Shown piece after piece: positions 1 to 10,030 of a stretch of 64,000 nt of DNA. This DNA is from Gammaproteobacteria bacterium. Lineage in GTDB: Bacteria; Pseudomonadota; Gammaproteobacteria; Steroidobacterales; Steroidobacteraceae. The notes beneath the pieces were generated by a model, which did no database searches, was not told the DNA's origin, and was given only the letters and a program-made list of their open reading frames with translations. The translations under genes and the position numbers were made by a program. Positions within the stretch are counted from its first letter, which is position 1. Every line of letters begins with the position of its first letter. The stretch is from assembly GCA_018970145.1 (NCBI GenBank), contig JAGWWY010000006.1:85446-149445 (forward strand), written 5' to 3'.

Positions 1-3000
1 GTCGTCGAGATCGCGAGACACCCGCAGTTTGAGCGGCCCTTCGAGTTTGTACTCGCGCGAGCGGTCCTGAATAAGACGGATCACCGCAGCGGGATCGATC
101 CGGTTGTCAGTCTCGAAGAGGAGGTATCCGCCGTGCGCGCCAAAGTCGAGCCGTCGTACGCCCACTTGGCGGGTCAGCAGGCGAATGCGCGCGGTGCGCA
201 ATAGGTTCTGAGTTTGAGCGGGCAGAGGTCCGAATCGATCGACGAGTTCGGCAGTGAGCTCCTCGAGCGCGGCCTCATCGGCTGCCGCCGCGATACGTTT
301 GTAGAGTGCGAGTCGCACGTGTACATCCGCCACGTAATCATCGGGGAGCAGGGCAGGCACACGCAGTTCGACCTCAGAGGCGCTCGCGAGCGGCGCTTCG
401 AGATCGATGGTCTTACCGCTTTTCATGGCCTTGACGGCGCGATCGAGCATATCGAGGTACAGGGTCAAGCCGACCTCGGTCATCTCGCCGCTTTGTTCTT
501 CACCTAACAACTCGCCGGCGCCTCGGATCTCGAGGTCGTGAGTCGCCAGCACGAAGCCGGCACCGAGATCTTCCAGCGACTCGAGGGCCTCGAGGCGTTT
601 CAAGGCATCGCCAGTGAGCGCCTTACGCGAGGGGATCAAGAGATAGGCATACGCTCGATGGTGGGATCGACCGACGCGACCTCGCATTTGATGTAGCTGC
701 GCGAGACCAAAACGATCGGCCCGATCGATGATGATCGTGTTGGCGCTAGGCACATCGATGCCGCTCTCGATGATGGTCGTGCAGACGAGGATGTCGAAGC
801 GACGGTGATAGAAATCCACCATCAGCGCCTCGAGCTCCCGCTCGCGCATCTGGCCATGACCCACGCGGATGTTAGCCTCGGGGACCAGCTTGGCGAGATC
901 CGCTGCAACCTTCTCGATATCTTTGACCTCGTTGTGAACATAATAAGCTTGGCCACCACGACGCATCTCGCGCAGGATCGCTTCGCGGATCGTGCTGTCA
1001 CTCCACTCGGTGACGAAGGTCTTGATGGCGAGGCGCTCTGCGGGCGGGGTTGCGATCAATGACAACTCGCGCAGACCGCCTAGCGCCATGTTCAAGGTGC
1101 GGGGGATCGGTGTCGCCGTGAGCGTGAGCACGTGCACCTCAGCCCGTAAGGCTTTGAGTCTTTCCTTGTCGCGCACGCCGAAACGGTGCTCCTCGTCGAC
1201 AATGATGAGACCCAAATCCTTGAAGCGGGCGTTCGCGTGCAACAGACGGTGTGTGGCGATCACGATGTCGACGGTGCCTTTCTCGATGGCCTCGAGCACC
1301 GTCGTCGTTTCCTTGGCCGAGCGAAAGCGTGACAGCGCTTCGATGCGTACGGGCCAGTCGGCAAATCGATCGGCGAAATTGGCGGCATGCTGTTGGGCCA
1401 AAAGCGTGGTCGGCACGAGTACGGCGACTTGCTTGCCAGCCTGCACGGCTACGAAGGCAGCGCGCATCGCTACTTCCGTTTTGCCAAAGCCCACGTCGCC
1501 GCAGACGATTCGATCCATCGGCTGCTCGGCATCGAGATCGGCGATCACCTTGCCGATGGCCTCGGCCTGATCGGCGGTCTCCTCGAACGGGAACGCATTG
1601 GCGAAAGCCTGGTATTCGAGATCCTTCGAGGCGAGGCGAATGCCGCGGCGTGCTTTGCGCTGCGCGTAAAGATCGAGCAATTCGGCAGCGACATCGCGTA
1701 CTTTCTCTGCGGCGCGCTTGCGAGCTTTGCTCCATTGATCCGTGCCGAGTCGATGCAGCGGCGCGCTCTCGGGCGCCGCACCGGAGTAGCGACTGACAAG
1801 GTGGAGCGAATGCACGGGCACGTAAAGACGATCTCCGCCGTGATACTCGAGCACCAAAAATTCGCCACTCTGACCGCCGACCTCCATGATCTGCAGTCCG
1901 ACGTAGCGGCCAACGCCGTACTCTTCGTGAACGACCGGCGCACCGGCTGCGAGCGATTGCAGATCACGCAGAATGGCATTCGGGTCGGCGGTGACTTTAC
2001 GCCGGCGGCGCTCTTGTCGAGCGCGCTGACCAAAGAGCTGCGACTCAGAGAGAATCGTGAGCGGCGGCGCATCGAGGGCGAGACCGGCGAGCTCGGGGGC
2101 AATCGTGATCGCAAGCTTGGCATCACTCTCGAGAAACGCCTGCCAACCATCGACAAGTTTGGCGCGCAGTGACGCGCCTCGCAGCAGCTCGCCGAGCACT
2201 TCACGACGACCCGGTGAATCGGCGGCCAGCAAGACGCGTCCCGGATAGCCATCGAGAAAATCTTTCAGCGGGGCTAGTGGGCGCTCGGCCCGGGCATCGA
2301 TACGCAGTTCGCGCGGCGCATGGGTGCCAAGACTGCTCTCGTCATCGCGAGCAAAGGTGTCGATCGTGACGCGCGGGTGAGAATGGCAAGCCGCGATGAC
2401 CGTCGTTTCGTCGATGAAGAGTTCGTCGGGCTTGAGCAGCGGGCGTTCGATATCGCCGCAGCGATCCTCGTAGCGCGCTCGCAGCGCTTCCCAGCTACGG
2501 CCGATCACGGTCTCGAGCCCGAAGGTGGCATCGACGATGACGGCACCTGCGGGTAAGTAGTCAAACAACGTGGCCGTTCCTTCAAAGAAAAGCGGCAGAT
2601 AAAACTCGATTCCCGCCGGTGCCATCCCATCCGACACGCCGCGATAGATGGCGCTACGGGTGGGGTCACCCTCGAAGCGCGTACGGTAGCGGCGTCGGAA
2701 GGCGCGCACCGAATCGCCATCGAGCGGGATTTCGCGAGCGGGCAGCAGACGCACCGAGGTGAGTGATTCCCCGGAGCGCTGCGTCTGCGGATCAAAACGT
2801 CGGATCGCTTCGATCTCGTCGTCAAAGAGGTCGATGCGCAGCGGGCTCGTCGTGCCCATCGGGTACACATCGAGCAGCGAGCCGCGCAAGGCGAAGTCAC
2901 CCGGGTCGGTCACCTGACTCACGCTGCAATAGCCCGCTTCGGTCAAGCGCAACTTGAACGCATCGAGTGCGAGAGTGTCACCGACCGACAGCGAGAAGCT

Positions 3001-3387
3001 TCGACCGGCCACGTAGGGCTTAGGTGGCAGGCGCTGCAGCAGGGTGTCGACACTCACGATCAAGACACCGCGCCGCGCGTGTGGCAATTCGGCAAGCGCC
3101 AGCAGGCGCTCCGAGGTGATGTCCGGATGCGGTGAGAAAACGTCGTAGGGCAGCACTTCCCAGTCGGGCAGGCTCAGCAGCGGTAAGCCTGCAGAGGCGA
3201 AGAACGCGAGCTCGGCGCGGCGTCGCTCGGCGCTACGGCTATCGGCCTCGATGACGACCCACGGACGATCCTCGCGCGCTGCGGCCTCCGCGATCGCGAG
3301 GGCGGTGGCACTCGCATGCAGTCCAGACCAGTGCACCTCGGGGCGACTGGTATCGGGGGTCGGTGATTTCAACAGCCCGGTTGGCAT
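1..3387 (-). CDS. mfd: Transcription-repair coupling factor Mfd (3' end cut by window edge)
   Basis: Mfd is an ATP-driven translocase that removes RNA polymerase stalled at DNA lesions and recruits UvrA. The reading frame runs open from an ATG at 3387 to base 1, giving 1129 codons. The family is about 1150 residues, so only a short C-terminal piece is missing. The N-terminal UvrB-like part contains LPYDVFSPHPD. The RNA polymerase-interacting domain contains HEEYGVGRYVGL. The helicase core shows Walker A CGDVGFGKTEVA, a DEEH box (DEEHRFGVRDKERL), TLTATPIPRTL, and the motif V/VI region TTIIESGIDVPSANT and QLHQMRGRVGRS. It is divergent from the lolC-like gene, 67 bases away. Assignment is secure; the C-terminus is not visible. 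Confidence 0.97.
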   Translation of the reverse strand, partial: MPTGLLKSPTPDTSRPEVHWSGLHASATALAIAEAAAREDRPWVVIEADSRSAERRRAELAFFASAGLPLLSLPDWEVLPYDVFSPHPDITSERLLALAELPHARRGVLIVSVDTLLQRLPPKPYVAGRSFSLSVGDTLALDAFKLRLTEAGYCSVSQVTDPGDFALRGSLLDVYPMGTTSPLRIDLFDDEIEAIRRFDPQTQRSGESLTSVRLLPAREIPLDGDSVRAFRRRYRTRFEGDPTRSAIYRGVSDGMAPAGIEFYLPLFFEGTATLFDYLPAGAVIVDATFGLETVIGRSWEALRARYEDRCGDIERPLLKPDELFIDETTVIAACHSHPRVTIDTFARDDESSLGTHAPRELRIDARAERPLAPLKDFLDGYPGRVLLAADSPGRREVLGELLRGASLRAKLVDGWQAFLESDAKLAITIAPELAGLALDAPPLTILSESQLFGQRARQERRRRKVTADPNAILRDLQSLAAGAPVVHEEYGVGRYVGLQIMEVGGQSGEFLVLEYHGGDRLYVPVHSLHLVSRYSGAAPESAPLHRLGTDQWSKARKRAAEKVRDVAAELLDLYAQRKARRGIRLASKDLEYQAFANAFPFEETADQAEAIGKVIADLDAEQPMDRIVCGDVGFGKTEVAMRAAFVAVQAGKQVAVLVPTTLLAQQHAANFADRFADWPVRIEALSRFRSAKETTTVLEAIEKGTVDIVIATHRLLHANARFKDLGLIIVDEEHRFGVRDKERLKALRAEVHVLTLTATPIPRTLNMALGGLRELSLIATPPAERLAIKTFVTEWSDSTIREAILREMRRGGQAYYVHNEVKDIEKVAADLAKLVPEANIRVGHGQMRERELEALMVDFYHRRFDILVCTTIIESGIDVPSANTIIIDRADRFGLAQLHQMRGRVGRSHHRAYAYLLIPSRKALTGDALKRLEALESLEDLGAGFVLATHDLEIRGAGELLGEEQSGEMTEVGLTLYLDMLDRAVKAMKSGKTIDLEAPLASASEVELRVPALLPDDYVADVHVRLALYKRIAAAADEAALEELTAELVDRFGPLPAQTQNLLRTARIRLLTRQVGVRRLDFGAHGGYLLFETDNRIDPAAVIRLIQDRSREYKLEGPLKLRVSRDLDD

Positions 3388-3454
3388 GGGCGCGCAAGCT
3401 TACAGGCCCATCCAGGGGAGGCAAGCCCTGTGATGTGGTTAAATCCCCAGCCTG

Positions 3455-4708
3455 ATGTTCCAGCCCTTATCGTTGTTCGTCGGCCTGCGATACGTGCGCT
3501 CACGAACGCGAAAATTCTTCGTCTCGTTCATCACCTGGGTATCGCTGATCGGGGTGTGCGTGGGCGTGGCTGCGCTGATCGTCATCCTCTCGGTCATGAA
3601 CGGATTCGAGGGGGAGTTGCGAGATCGTTTGTTGGCCTTGTCGACCCATGCTCGGGTCACGAACACGGGTGATCAGCCGCTCGCGCATCGGGAGTGGGAG
3701 AGACTCGCTGACACCTTGCGCCAAGAGCCGAGGATCGATGGGCTTGCGCCTTATGTCGAATTGCAGGCGCTCGGGCTTCGGCAGCCGGAGATGTTGCCCC
3801 TGCGCTTGCGTGGCATCGACCCGCGTCTCGAGCCTGAGGTCTCTGATGCGGCGGCGGCTGTCATCGAGGGTAAGCTCCTCGATCTTGAGGCAGGCTCGGA
3901 TCGGGTGATCTTGGGTAGCGTGCTCGCGCGCCTGCTCGGCGTCAGCGTGGATGACTCGGTGACGTTGCTGGTGCCGGGTGTGGATGAGGCCGGCACGCCA
4001 ACGCCGCGCTTGCGCGAGTTTCGAGTGGCGGGTCTCTTCGAGGCGGGGTTGCACGATCACGATGGCTCCTTGGCGTTCGCGCACATCGACGATGTGGCCG
4101 CGCTCGCCGCGGGTGACCCTCGTGCGCGCGGTCTGCAGTTGCACTTCATCGACCCGATGGTCGCGCCCATGGTCAGCCGCGCGCTCGCGACCCGCTTGAG
4201 TGAGGGACTCACCGTTCGCGACTGGACGCAGGAGCACGCCAATTATTTTCGGGCGATCCGGATCGAGAAAACGATGATGGGGATCATCCTGATGCTGATC
4301 GTCGCCGTCGCGGCCTTCAATATCGTGGCGATGCTCGTCATGGTCGTCACGGACAAGCGAACCGATGTCGCCATTCTTCGCACGCTCGGCATGTCGCCGG
4401 GCGCCGTGCAGCGCGTCTTCGTCACGCAGGGGCTCGTCATCGGGTGGGCGGGCGTTGTGCTCGGCGTGGCTCTTGGCGTCTGGTTGGCAGGCAATGTTGG
4501 CGTGGTCGTACCGGTGCTCGAATCGGTGTTCGGTTTTCACGTCATGGATCCGGAGGTCTATTACGTCACACGGATCCCCTCCGAGCTGCGCGCGCAGAAC
4601 GTCATTGCGATCGCCATCGGTGCATTGACGCTCACGGCGCTCGCGACGGTATACCCCGCGCGCCGCGCCGCGCGCATCGCACCGGCGGAGGCGCTGCGCT
4701 ATGACTAA
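3455..4708 (+). CDS. lolC: Lipoprotein-releasing ABC transporter permease, LolC/LolE family (first copy)
   Basis: Inner-membrane permease of the Lol complex, which extracts outer-membrane lipoproteins from the inner membrane and hands them to LolA. The 417-residue protein has an N-terminal segment SFITWVSLIGVCVGVAALIV (first TM helix, about 25-48), a large periplasmic MacB-like domain (about 50-265), and a C-terminal FtsX domain with three TM helices. It ends in the conserved [18 protein letters not shown] tail. It overlaps the next permease gene by 8 bases, so the two are translationally coupled. Naming it LolC rather than LolE rests on position and general likeness; the two copies are close paralogues. 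The family is certain, the exact name less so. Confidence 0.93.
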   Translation: MFQPLSLFVGLRYVRSRTRKFFVSFITWVSLIGVCVGVAALIVILSVMNGFEGELRDRLLALSTHARVTNTGDQPLAHREWERLADTLRQEPRIDGLAPYVELQALGLRQPEMLPLRLRGIDPRLEPEVSDAAAAVIEGKLLDLEAGSDRVILGSVLARLLGVSVDDSVTLLVPGVDEAGTPTPRLREFRVAGLFEAGLHDHDGSLAFAHIDDVAALAAGDPRARGLQLHFIDPMVAPMVSRALATRLSEGLTVRDWTQEHANYFRAIRIEKTMMGIILMLIVAVAAFNIVAMLVMVVTDKRTDVAILRTLGMSPGAVQRVFVTQGLVIGWAGVVLGVALGVWLAGNVGVVVPVLESVFGFHVMDPEVYYVTRIPSELRAQNVIAIAIGALTLTALATVYPARRAARIAPAEALRYD

Positions 4709-5954
4709 TCCCGGCCGTTGGGAATGGTGGGTGGGTGCGCGTTACTTGCGCTCGACGCATCGGCGCGGTTTTGTGAGTTTTGTTGCCGCGATGTCCGTGA
4801 CCGGCCTCACCCTCGGTGTGGCTGTCTTGATTGTGGTGTTGTCCGTCATGAATGGCTTCGAGCGCGAATTGCGCTCCCGCATCCTAGCCGTGACTTCGCA
4901 TGCGACCCTGATGGGGCTCGAGGGCACCCTCGAGGATTGGCAGCAGGCTCGCGACGTCGCCGTCGCGCGGCCGGGGGTGTTGCAGGCCGTACCGTACATC
5001 GAAGCGCGCGGCATGATTGCGGCCGGACCACGCGTGCAGGGCACGTTGGTGCGCGGTGTCGATCCGCCGCTCGAGAAGCAGGCCACCGGTCTTGCCGACC
5101 AAATGCAGACGGGTTCGATCGATGCGCTGCAGCCTGGCAGCTGGAACGTGATCCTCGGCGAATCGCTCGCGCGTGATCTCGGTGTCGCGGTTGGCGATAA
5201 GGTGGTGTTGATCGCACCGGAGGCAACGGCGACGCCCGATGGCGTCGTACCACGCATGCGACGGCTTACCGTGGCGGGTGTGTTTTCCTCCGGGATGTAC
5301 GAGTTCGATCAGGGCTTGATCCTCATGAACCTGCGCGACACGGCGCGTTTGTATCGGCTCGGTGAGGGCGTGAGCGGTCTGCGTCTTGCCCTTGAGGATC
5401 CCCTGCAGGCGCCGGTCGTCGTTCGCGATCTGGCACTCGCCTTGGGCGGTGGCTACTTCGTCAGTGACTGGACGCGCGTACACGCCAATTTTTTCCAGTC
5501 GATCGAGCTCACCAAAGGCTTGATGTTCGTGATTTTGTTGATGGTGGTCGCCGTTGCGGCTTTCAACATCGTGGCGACGCTAGTGATGATCGTCAAAGAA
5601 AAGCAAACGGATATCGCTTTGCTGCGAACGCTCGGTGCCAGTCCGAGTGGGATCCTGCAGACGTTTGCCGTGCAGGGCATCCTGATCGGTCTGGCGGGTA
5701 CTTTGGCGGGTTCCGCGCTCGGTATTTTATTCGCCCTGAACGTCGAGTCGATCGTGCACGGACTCGAGGCCCTATTCGGTATCCAGTTCCTCGACGCCAA
5801 GGTGTATTTCATGAGCGATCTGCCGGCTCATGTCGCGTGGCTCGATGTGCTGCAGGTGGCCGGCGTGGCTTTCGTCTTGTGCGCGCTCGCCACCTTGTAT
5901 CCGGCATGGCGGGCCGCACGAACTCAACCCGCAGAGGCTTTGCGACATGACTGA
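4701..5954 (+). CDS. lolE: Lipoprotein-releasing ABC transporter permease, LolC/LolE family (second copy)
   Basis: Second permease subunit of the Lol exporter, also 417 residues and built like the preceding gene: N-terminal TM segment around [20 protein letters not shown], periplasmic domain, three C-terminal TM helices of the FtsX domain, and the same [18 protein letters not shown] ending. Equal length and parallel architecture indicate an ancient tandem duplication. It overlaps the upstream permease and the downstream ATPase gene by 8 bases each (ATGACTGA at the latter). Gene order here is permease-permease-ATPase rather than the permease-ATPase-permease order of E. coli lolCDE. LolE is inferred from order; swapped names are possible. 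Confidence 0.92.
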   Translation: MTNPGRWEWWVGARYLRSTHRRGFVSFVAAMSVTGLTLGVAVLIVVLSVMNGFERELRSRILAVTSHATLMGLEGTLEDWQQARDVAVARPGVLQAVPYIEARGMIAAGPRVQGTLVRGVDPPLEKQATGLADQMQTGSIDALQPGSWNVILGESLARDLGVAVGDKVVLIAPEATATPDGVVPRMRRLTVAGVFSSGMYEFDQGLILMNLRDTARLYRLGEGVSGLRLALEDPLQAPVVVRDLALALGGGYFVSDWTRVHANFFQSIELTKGLMFVILLMVVAVAAFNIVATLVMIVKEKQTDIALLRTLGASPSGILQTFAVQGILIGLAGTLAGSALGILFALNVESIVHGLEALFGIQFLDAKVYFMSDLPAHVAWLDVLQVAGVAFVLCALATLYPAWRAARTQPAEALRHD

Positions 5955-6639
5955 CCAGGCGGTATTACTAGCACGTGGTTTGGGTCGAGACTTCAATGAA
6001 GGCGGCTCGACGCTGACGGTGCTCGATGGCTTGGATCTCGTCATTGCCAAGGGTGAATGCATCGCGATCGTGGGTGCATCCGGTTCGGGAAAGACGACGC
6101 TGCTGCAGATTCTCGGGGGGCTCGATCGCCCGACGCGAGGCAGTGTGGCCATCGGCGGCAAGGATATCCACGCCCTCGATGAGGCGGCACGGGGTGCGCT
6201 GCGCAATCGCACCATGGGATTCATCTACCAGTTCCATCACCTGCTCCCGGAATTCTCGGCGCTAGAGAATGTGGCGATGCCACTGCTGATTCGACGCGTG
6301 CCGGCTGCTGAGGCGCGTCGTCAGGCCGCGGCCATCCTCGAGAAGGTCGGTCTCGGTGCGCGCTTGGAACATCGTCCGCATCAACTCTCGGGAGGCGAGC
6401 GGCAGCGGGCAGCGGTTGCGCGCGCTTTGGTTGCTTTGCCGTTGATTGTCTTTGCCGACGAACCGACCGGGAATCTCGATGGGCGCAATGCCGAGCAGGT
6501 GTTCGAGCTGATGCTGCAGCTCAATCGAGAGCACGGCACGAGCCTCGTGATCGTGACCCACGATCTTCGACTTGCTGCGCGCATGGATCGGGTCTGGTTG
6601 CTCGAGAACGGTCGCCTGAAACTGCACGATCAGCCCTAA
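5947..6639 (+). CDS. lolD: Lipoprotein-releasing ABC transporter ATP-binding protein LolD
   Basis: Cytoplasmic ATPase that drives LolC/LolE. The start chosen is the ATG at 5947 ([16 protein letters not shown]), which overlaps the stop of the upstream permease; the longer reading from 5830 would add residues that are only an alternate frame of that permease. The 230-residue protein has Walker [13 protein letters not shown], a Q-loop at [12 protein letters not shown], the ABC signature [15 protein letters not shown], Walker [12 protein letters not shown] and switch histidine VTHD. The [15 protein letters not shown] stretch is typical of LolD rather than other ABC ATPases. Length matches the family. 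Confidence 0.97.
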   Translation: MTDQAVLLARGLGRDFNEGGSTLTVLDGLDLVIAKGECIAIVGASGSGKTTLLQILGGLDRPTRGSVAIGGKDIHALDEAARGALRNRTMGFIYQFHHLLPEFSALENVAMPLLIRRVPAAEARRQAAAILEKVGLGARLEHRPHQLSGGERQRAAVARALVALPLIVFADEPTGNLDGRNAEQVFELMLQLNREHGTSLVIVTHDLRLAARMDRVWLLENGRLKLHDQP

Positions 6640-6681
6640 TCTGCGCTTGGTCATCCGCACCTGACGCGGTATCCCTGATCC

Positions 6682-8967
6682 ATGATGGTTGGGGTTCTGC
6701 CGCGCATGAGCGGCTTTTTCGCACTGCTTGGCAACGTGGTCGTGCTCTTCGGCCCCGCCCCGGCGTGGCTTGCGGTAACCGTCGCCACCGCGAGTCTCGC
6801 CGTACTGCTTGCGATTCTCGGGTGGCGACCCAACTGGCGTTGCTCGTCGGCGACACTCGCTGTCGTGGTGCTCTCTTCAGCTGGCGTGACGGCGTTCTGC
6901 GTGCTCGATCGACAGGAACAACGCTGGCCGACTGAGGCAGCTCGCGAGCGCGTCATCGGTGAGATCACGATCGACTCCTTGCCAACGCGCGAGGGTGGTG
7001 TGTTGCGCTTCGACGCAGACGTCGTGATCGAAACGCCTGCGACCTATCGACGATCGCTACGCGCGAGGCTCAACTGGCGCGAACCGCCGCGACCCTTACC
7101 ACGGGCGGGTGATCGATGGCGCGTGATGTTGCGACTCGACCCGATCGTCACGAGTAACAACCCCGGTGCCGCGAATGCGCAGCGAGCGGCTCTTCGCGAT
7201 CGTATCGACGCCACAGGCAGCGTGGTGTCATGGTCGGCGACGCGTCGTGAGACGCCGCGCGCACCCGGGCTGCTCGAGTGGCGACAAGCGATGGCAGACT
7301 CCATTGCCGCAGCCGTGGAGGATCGTGATGCCGCCGCCTTGTTTCAAGGCTTGGCGGTTGGTGCCACGGGCGAGATTACGCGCGAGCAGTGGCGTGTGTT
7401 CAGCGTCACGGGAACCACGCATCTCGTGGCAATTTCCGGGATGCACGTGACTTTGTTCGCGTGGTTGGCGGCATTCGCCGCGCGGGCGCTGTGGCGATCT
7501 CTGGCGCTGCTGCAACCGCGAATTGATCGAGAGGTTTTCGCCGCTGCGATCGGCGTGCCGGCTGCCTTGGGCTATGCCGTCGTTGCGGGTTTCGGTGTTC
7601 CGACGCAGCGGACAGTCGTGATGTTGGCAGTCTGGTGGATGTTGCGGCTCTCAGCGCGCGAGCAACGCGGTTACGAGATTCTCGCGACCGCCTTGTTGTG
7701 CGTACTTTTGATCGACCCCTTCGCGAGTTACTCGGCTGGCTTCTGGTTGTCGTTCATCGCCATGGCCATCCTGCTCTCCATCGACGAGACGACGACCGCG
7801 AGTGGTCTCAGCTGGCGCGGACTACGCGCGTTGGTGCAGAGCGCGTGGCAGGTGCAATGGCGGGTGACTGTTGCTTTGATTCCCTTGACGGCATGGTGGT
7901 TTGCAAGCGTTTCGTTCGCTTCGATACCGGTCAATCTCGTGGCGATCCCGATCTTCTCATTTCTGCTCGTACCGTTGGTCTTGCTGGGGCTCGTATTGCA
8001 GGCACAGTCAGCGTCGATCGCAGCGCCGCTCTGGCATGTCGTCGAGACCGTCCACGAGATCATCTGGCCGCCGATGCTGTGGATCGCCAATCAACCGTGG
8101 GCCGCGCTCGATTGGCAACCGACGGGCAGCCAATTTTTGATGTTGCTCGCGTTGGCGGCGGTCGTGTTGTCGCCGCTGTCATGGCGGTGGCGAGCGGCGA
8201 TCGTCGTCATCGGCATGCTGGGCCTCGGGCCAGCGACCGAGATCTCCGAAGGCGCGGCGCGAATCACGATACTCGACGCCGGGGATGCGCACGCCACGCT
8301 GATCGAGACGCGACGGCACTTGATCGTGTACGACACGGGCGAGTCGTACTTCAGCGCAGGCCGAAGCGCAGAGAGTTTGGTATGGCCTGCGATCCTTGCT
8401 CAATCGCGCTCGACCGTCGATCTGCTCGTGCTGGGTGCGTCGCACGGGTTTCGTGCCGAAGGCGCGGCGCGGCTGGCGTATCTGGCTCGCATCCCGACGG
8501 TGATCCACGGCGGCTCGTGGCGAGGCGCACCCGCCGGCCACATTCATTGTCATCGAATGCGGCGTTGGAGCTTCGATGGCGTGCAGTTTGAAACGTTCGC
8601 TGCAGCAGGTGGGAGTTGTCTCCTGCGGGTGAGTACGAGGGGGGGCGGGTCTTTGTTGATCGCCGAGAGAGTCGACGCCAAAGAGGCCGCTGTGCTCGTT
8701 ACCGATCCGGACACTCGGGCGCAACTGAAAGCCACGCACGTCATCGCACCACGCCGTGGATCACTCGCTGCAGTCACCGCGGAGTTCGTCGCCGCCATCG
8801 ATGCAACGACGGTCATCGTGGCCTCCGCCGAGTTGCCGCCCGCACGCCAAGCGGTTATCGCAAAGCGTTGGCAAATTCTCCCGCACGCGGTGTGGGCAAC
8901 AGCTGTTCAGGGGGCTATGCGACTTGAGCTCGAACCCGATCGACCGGGCCGCCTCGCAGCGCTTTGA
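6682..8967 (+). CDS. comEC: ComEC/Rec2-family DNA uptake membrane protein with degenerate metallo-beta-lactamase domain
   Basis: ComEC forms the inner-membrane channel for single-stranded DNA during natural transformation. The 761-residue protein has N-terminal TM helices and an OB-like region (about 1-200). The competence domain follows (about 215-500) with the diagnostic FQGLAVGATGEITREQW and HLVAISGMHVTLFAW and many TM helices. A C-terminal metallo-beta-lactamase-like domain (about 520-745) starts at ITILDAGDAHATLIE. In that domain the usual HxDxDH metal motif after the DLLVL strand is absent; the sequence reads LVLGASHGFRAEGAA. Other transformation genes are not in the window. Family assignment is secure, but nuclease activity of the C-terminal domain is doubtful. 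Confidence 0.93.
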   Translation: MMVGVLPRMSGFFALLGNVVVLFGPAPAWLAVTVATASLAVLLAILGWRPNWRCSSATLAVVVLSSAGVTAFCVLDRQEQRWPTEAARERVIGEITIDSLPTREGGVLRFDADVVIETPATYRRSLRARLNWREPPRPLPRAGDRWRVMLRLDPIVTSNNPGAANAQRAALRDRIDATGSVVSWSATRRETPRAPGLLEWRQAMADSIAAAVEDRDAAALFQGLAVGATGEITREQWRVFSVTGTTHLVAISGMHVTLFAWLAAFAARALWRSLALLQPRIDREVFAAAIGVPAALGYAVVAGFGVPTQRTVVMLAVWWMLRLSAREQRGYEILATALLCVLLIDPFASYSAGFWLSFIAMAILLSIDETTTASGLSWRGLRALVQSAWQVQWRVTVALIPLTAWWFASVSFASIPVNLVAIPIFSFLLVPLVLLGLVLQAQSASIAAPLWHVVETVHEIIWPPMLWIANQPWAALDWQPTGSQFLMLLALAAVVLSPLSWRWRAAIVVIGMLGLGPATEISEGAARITILDAGDAHATLIETRRHLIVYDTGESYFSAGRSAESLVWPAILAQSRSTVDLLVLGASHGFRAEGAARLAYLARIPTVIHGGSWRGAPAGHIHCHRMRRWSFDGVQFETFAAAGGSCLLRVSTRGGGSLLIAERVDAKEAAVLVTDPDTRAQLKATHVIAPRRGSLAAVTAEFVAAIDATTVIVASAELPPARQAVIAKRWQILPHAVWATAVQGAMRLELEPDRPGRLAAL

Positions 8968-8993
8968 ACGGCGGTCTCGGCTATGATGTTGCC

Positions 8994-9599
8994 ATGTGGG
9001 AAATGCTGCGGGCTGGCGGCCCGTTGATGTGGCCGATCATTCTTTGCTCGGTGATCGCCTTGGCGATCACCCTCGAGCGTGTCTGGAGTCTGCAAAGGTC
9101 ACGGGTCGCTCCTGCCGACGCTCTGCCACAGGCTTCACGCCTGTTATCCGCCGATGCCGTCGATGATCGCGCGCTCGAGTCGCTGCGCGCTTCGTCGCCC
9201 CTTGGGCGGGTGCTCGCGACGGTGGTGACCGATCGAGAGCTCGCGCGCGACGAACGGATCGCCCGCATCCAGGAGGTCGGACGTCACGAGGCCCACGCGC
9301 TTGAGCGCTATCTCAACACTTTGGGAACCGTGGCGAGCGTCGCACCCTTGCTCGGTTTGCTCGGCACTGTCACGGGCATCATCCGCGCTTTCTCGGTGCT
9401 CGAGGCCGGTGTCGTGACGCAACCCGATGTGCTCTCGGGCGGCATCAGCGAGGCGCTCGTGACGACCGCGGCCGGTTTGCTCGTTGCCATACCCGCGCTC
9501 ATCGCGCATCGCAGCCTGCGGGGCCACATCGATACACTCGTGATCGAGATGGAAAAACAAGCGCTCGCGTTACTCGTCGTGCGCGGAGCGCGTCGATGA
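8994..9599 (+). CDS. exbB: ExbB/TolQ/MotA-family proton channel protein
   Basis: Inner-membrane proton-channel subunit that energises TonB- or Tol-type outer-membrane processes with ExbD. I chose the ATG at 8994 (MWEMLRAGGPLMWPII). A TTG at 8964 in the same frame would overlap the comEC stop but adds ten residues not typical of the family. About 201 residues with three TM segments: about 12-30, 105-130, and 150-172 (around VTTAAGLLVAIPALIAHR). The conserved TVASVAPLLGLLGTVTGI is present. It overlaps exbD by 4 bases. In this context, just before msbA, such pairs are common in gammaproteobacteria. ExbB versus TolQ cannot be decided, but tol partners are absent. Confidence 0.92.
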   Translation: MWEMLRAGGPLMWPIILCSVIALAITLERVWSLQRSRVAPADALPQASRLLSADAVDDRALESLRASSPLGRVLATVVTDRELARDERIARIQEVGRHEAHALERYLNTLGTVASVAPLLGLLGTVTGIIRAFSVLEAGVVTQPDVLSGGISEALVTTAAGLLVAIPALIAHRSLRGHIDTLVIEMEKQALALLVVRGARR

Positions 9600-10030
9600 A
9601 CTTTCGGGTCCGGCGTGTCGAGGACCCCGAGATCAATCTGGTCTCGCTGATCGATGTGGTGCTGATGATCGTGGTGTTCTTTTTGCTCTCCTCGAGTTGG
9701 GTAACCGAGGGTACTTTGCGTATTTCGCTGCCGATCGCGAGCACGAATGATCTCGCGACAGCCACAGAGAACGTGCTGCTGATCGAAGTCTTGGCGGACG
9801 GTCGCTATCGAGTTGCGGGTCAGAGGGTGAGTGCTGAGCCCGACACTGCGACCAATGCGCTGCGTGATGCGATCGTGCAAGCGTCAGGTGGTGATGTGAC
9901 GCGACCTGTGGTGTTTCGTGCGGATGGCGAGGCACGACATCGAGATGTCGTTCGCGGTATCGATGTACTGCGGCAACTGGGTTTCGGCAGTGTGGATATG
10001 GCCACGCGAAACGTGGGGAGCGCGCGATGA
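9596..10030 (+). CDS. exbD: ExbD/TolR-family biopolymer transport protein
   Basis: Partner of the upstream ExbB-like protein: a single-TM protein whose membrane Asp carries protons and whose periplasmic domain binds the cell wall or partners. The 144-residue sequence starts MNFRVRRVEDPEINLVSLID. The conserved Asp of the LIDVVLMIVVFFLLSSS helix (about 17-35) is the expected proton-carrying residue. The remainder is a periplasmic domain with a fold typical of ExbD (IEVLADGRYRVAG...). It overlaps exbB upstream and msbA downstream by 4 bases each, showing tight coupling. Length is normal for the family. Confidence 0.92.
   Translation: MNFRVRRVEDPEINLVSLIDVVLMIVVFFLLSSSWVTEGTLRISLPIASTNDLATATENVLLIEVLADGRYRVAGQRVSAEPDTATNALRDAIVQASGGDVTRPVVFRADGEARHRDVVRGIDVLRQLGFGSVDMATRNVGSAR

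Noticed and set aside
3500..4540. Long open frame (346 codons) on the minus strand opposite the first Lol permease
   Set aside because: It mirrors codon bias of the plus-strand gene, has a His/Asp/Arg-rich composition without domain features, and lacks a ribosome-binding site.
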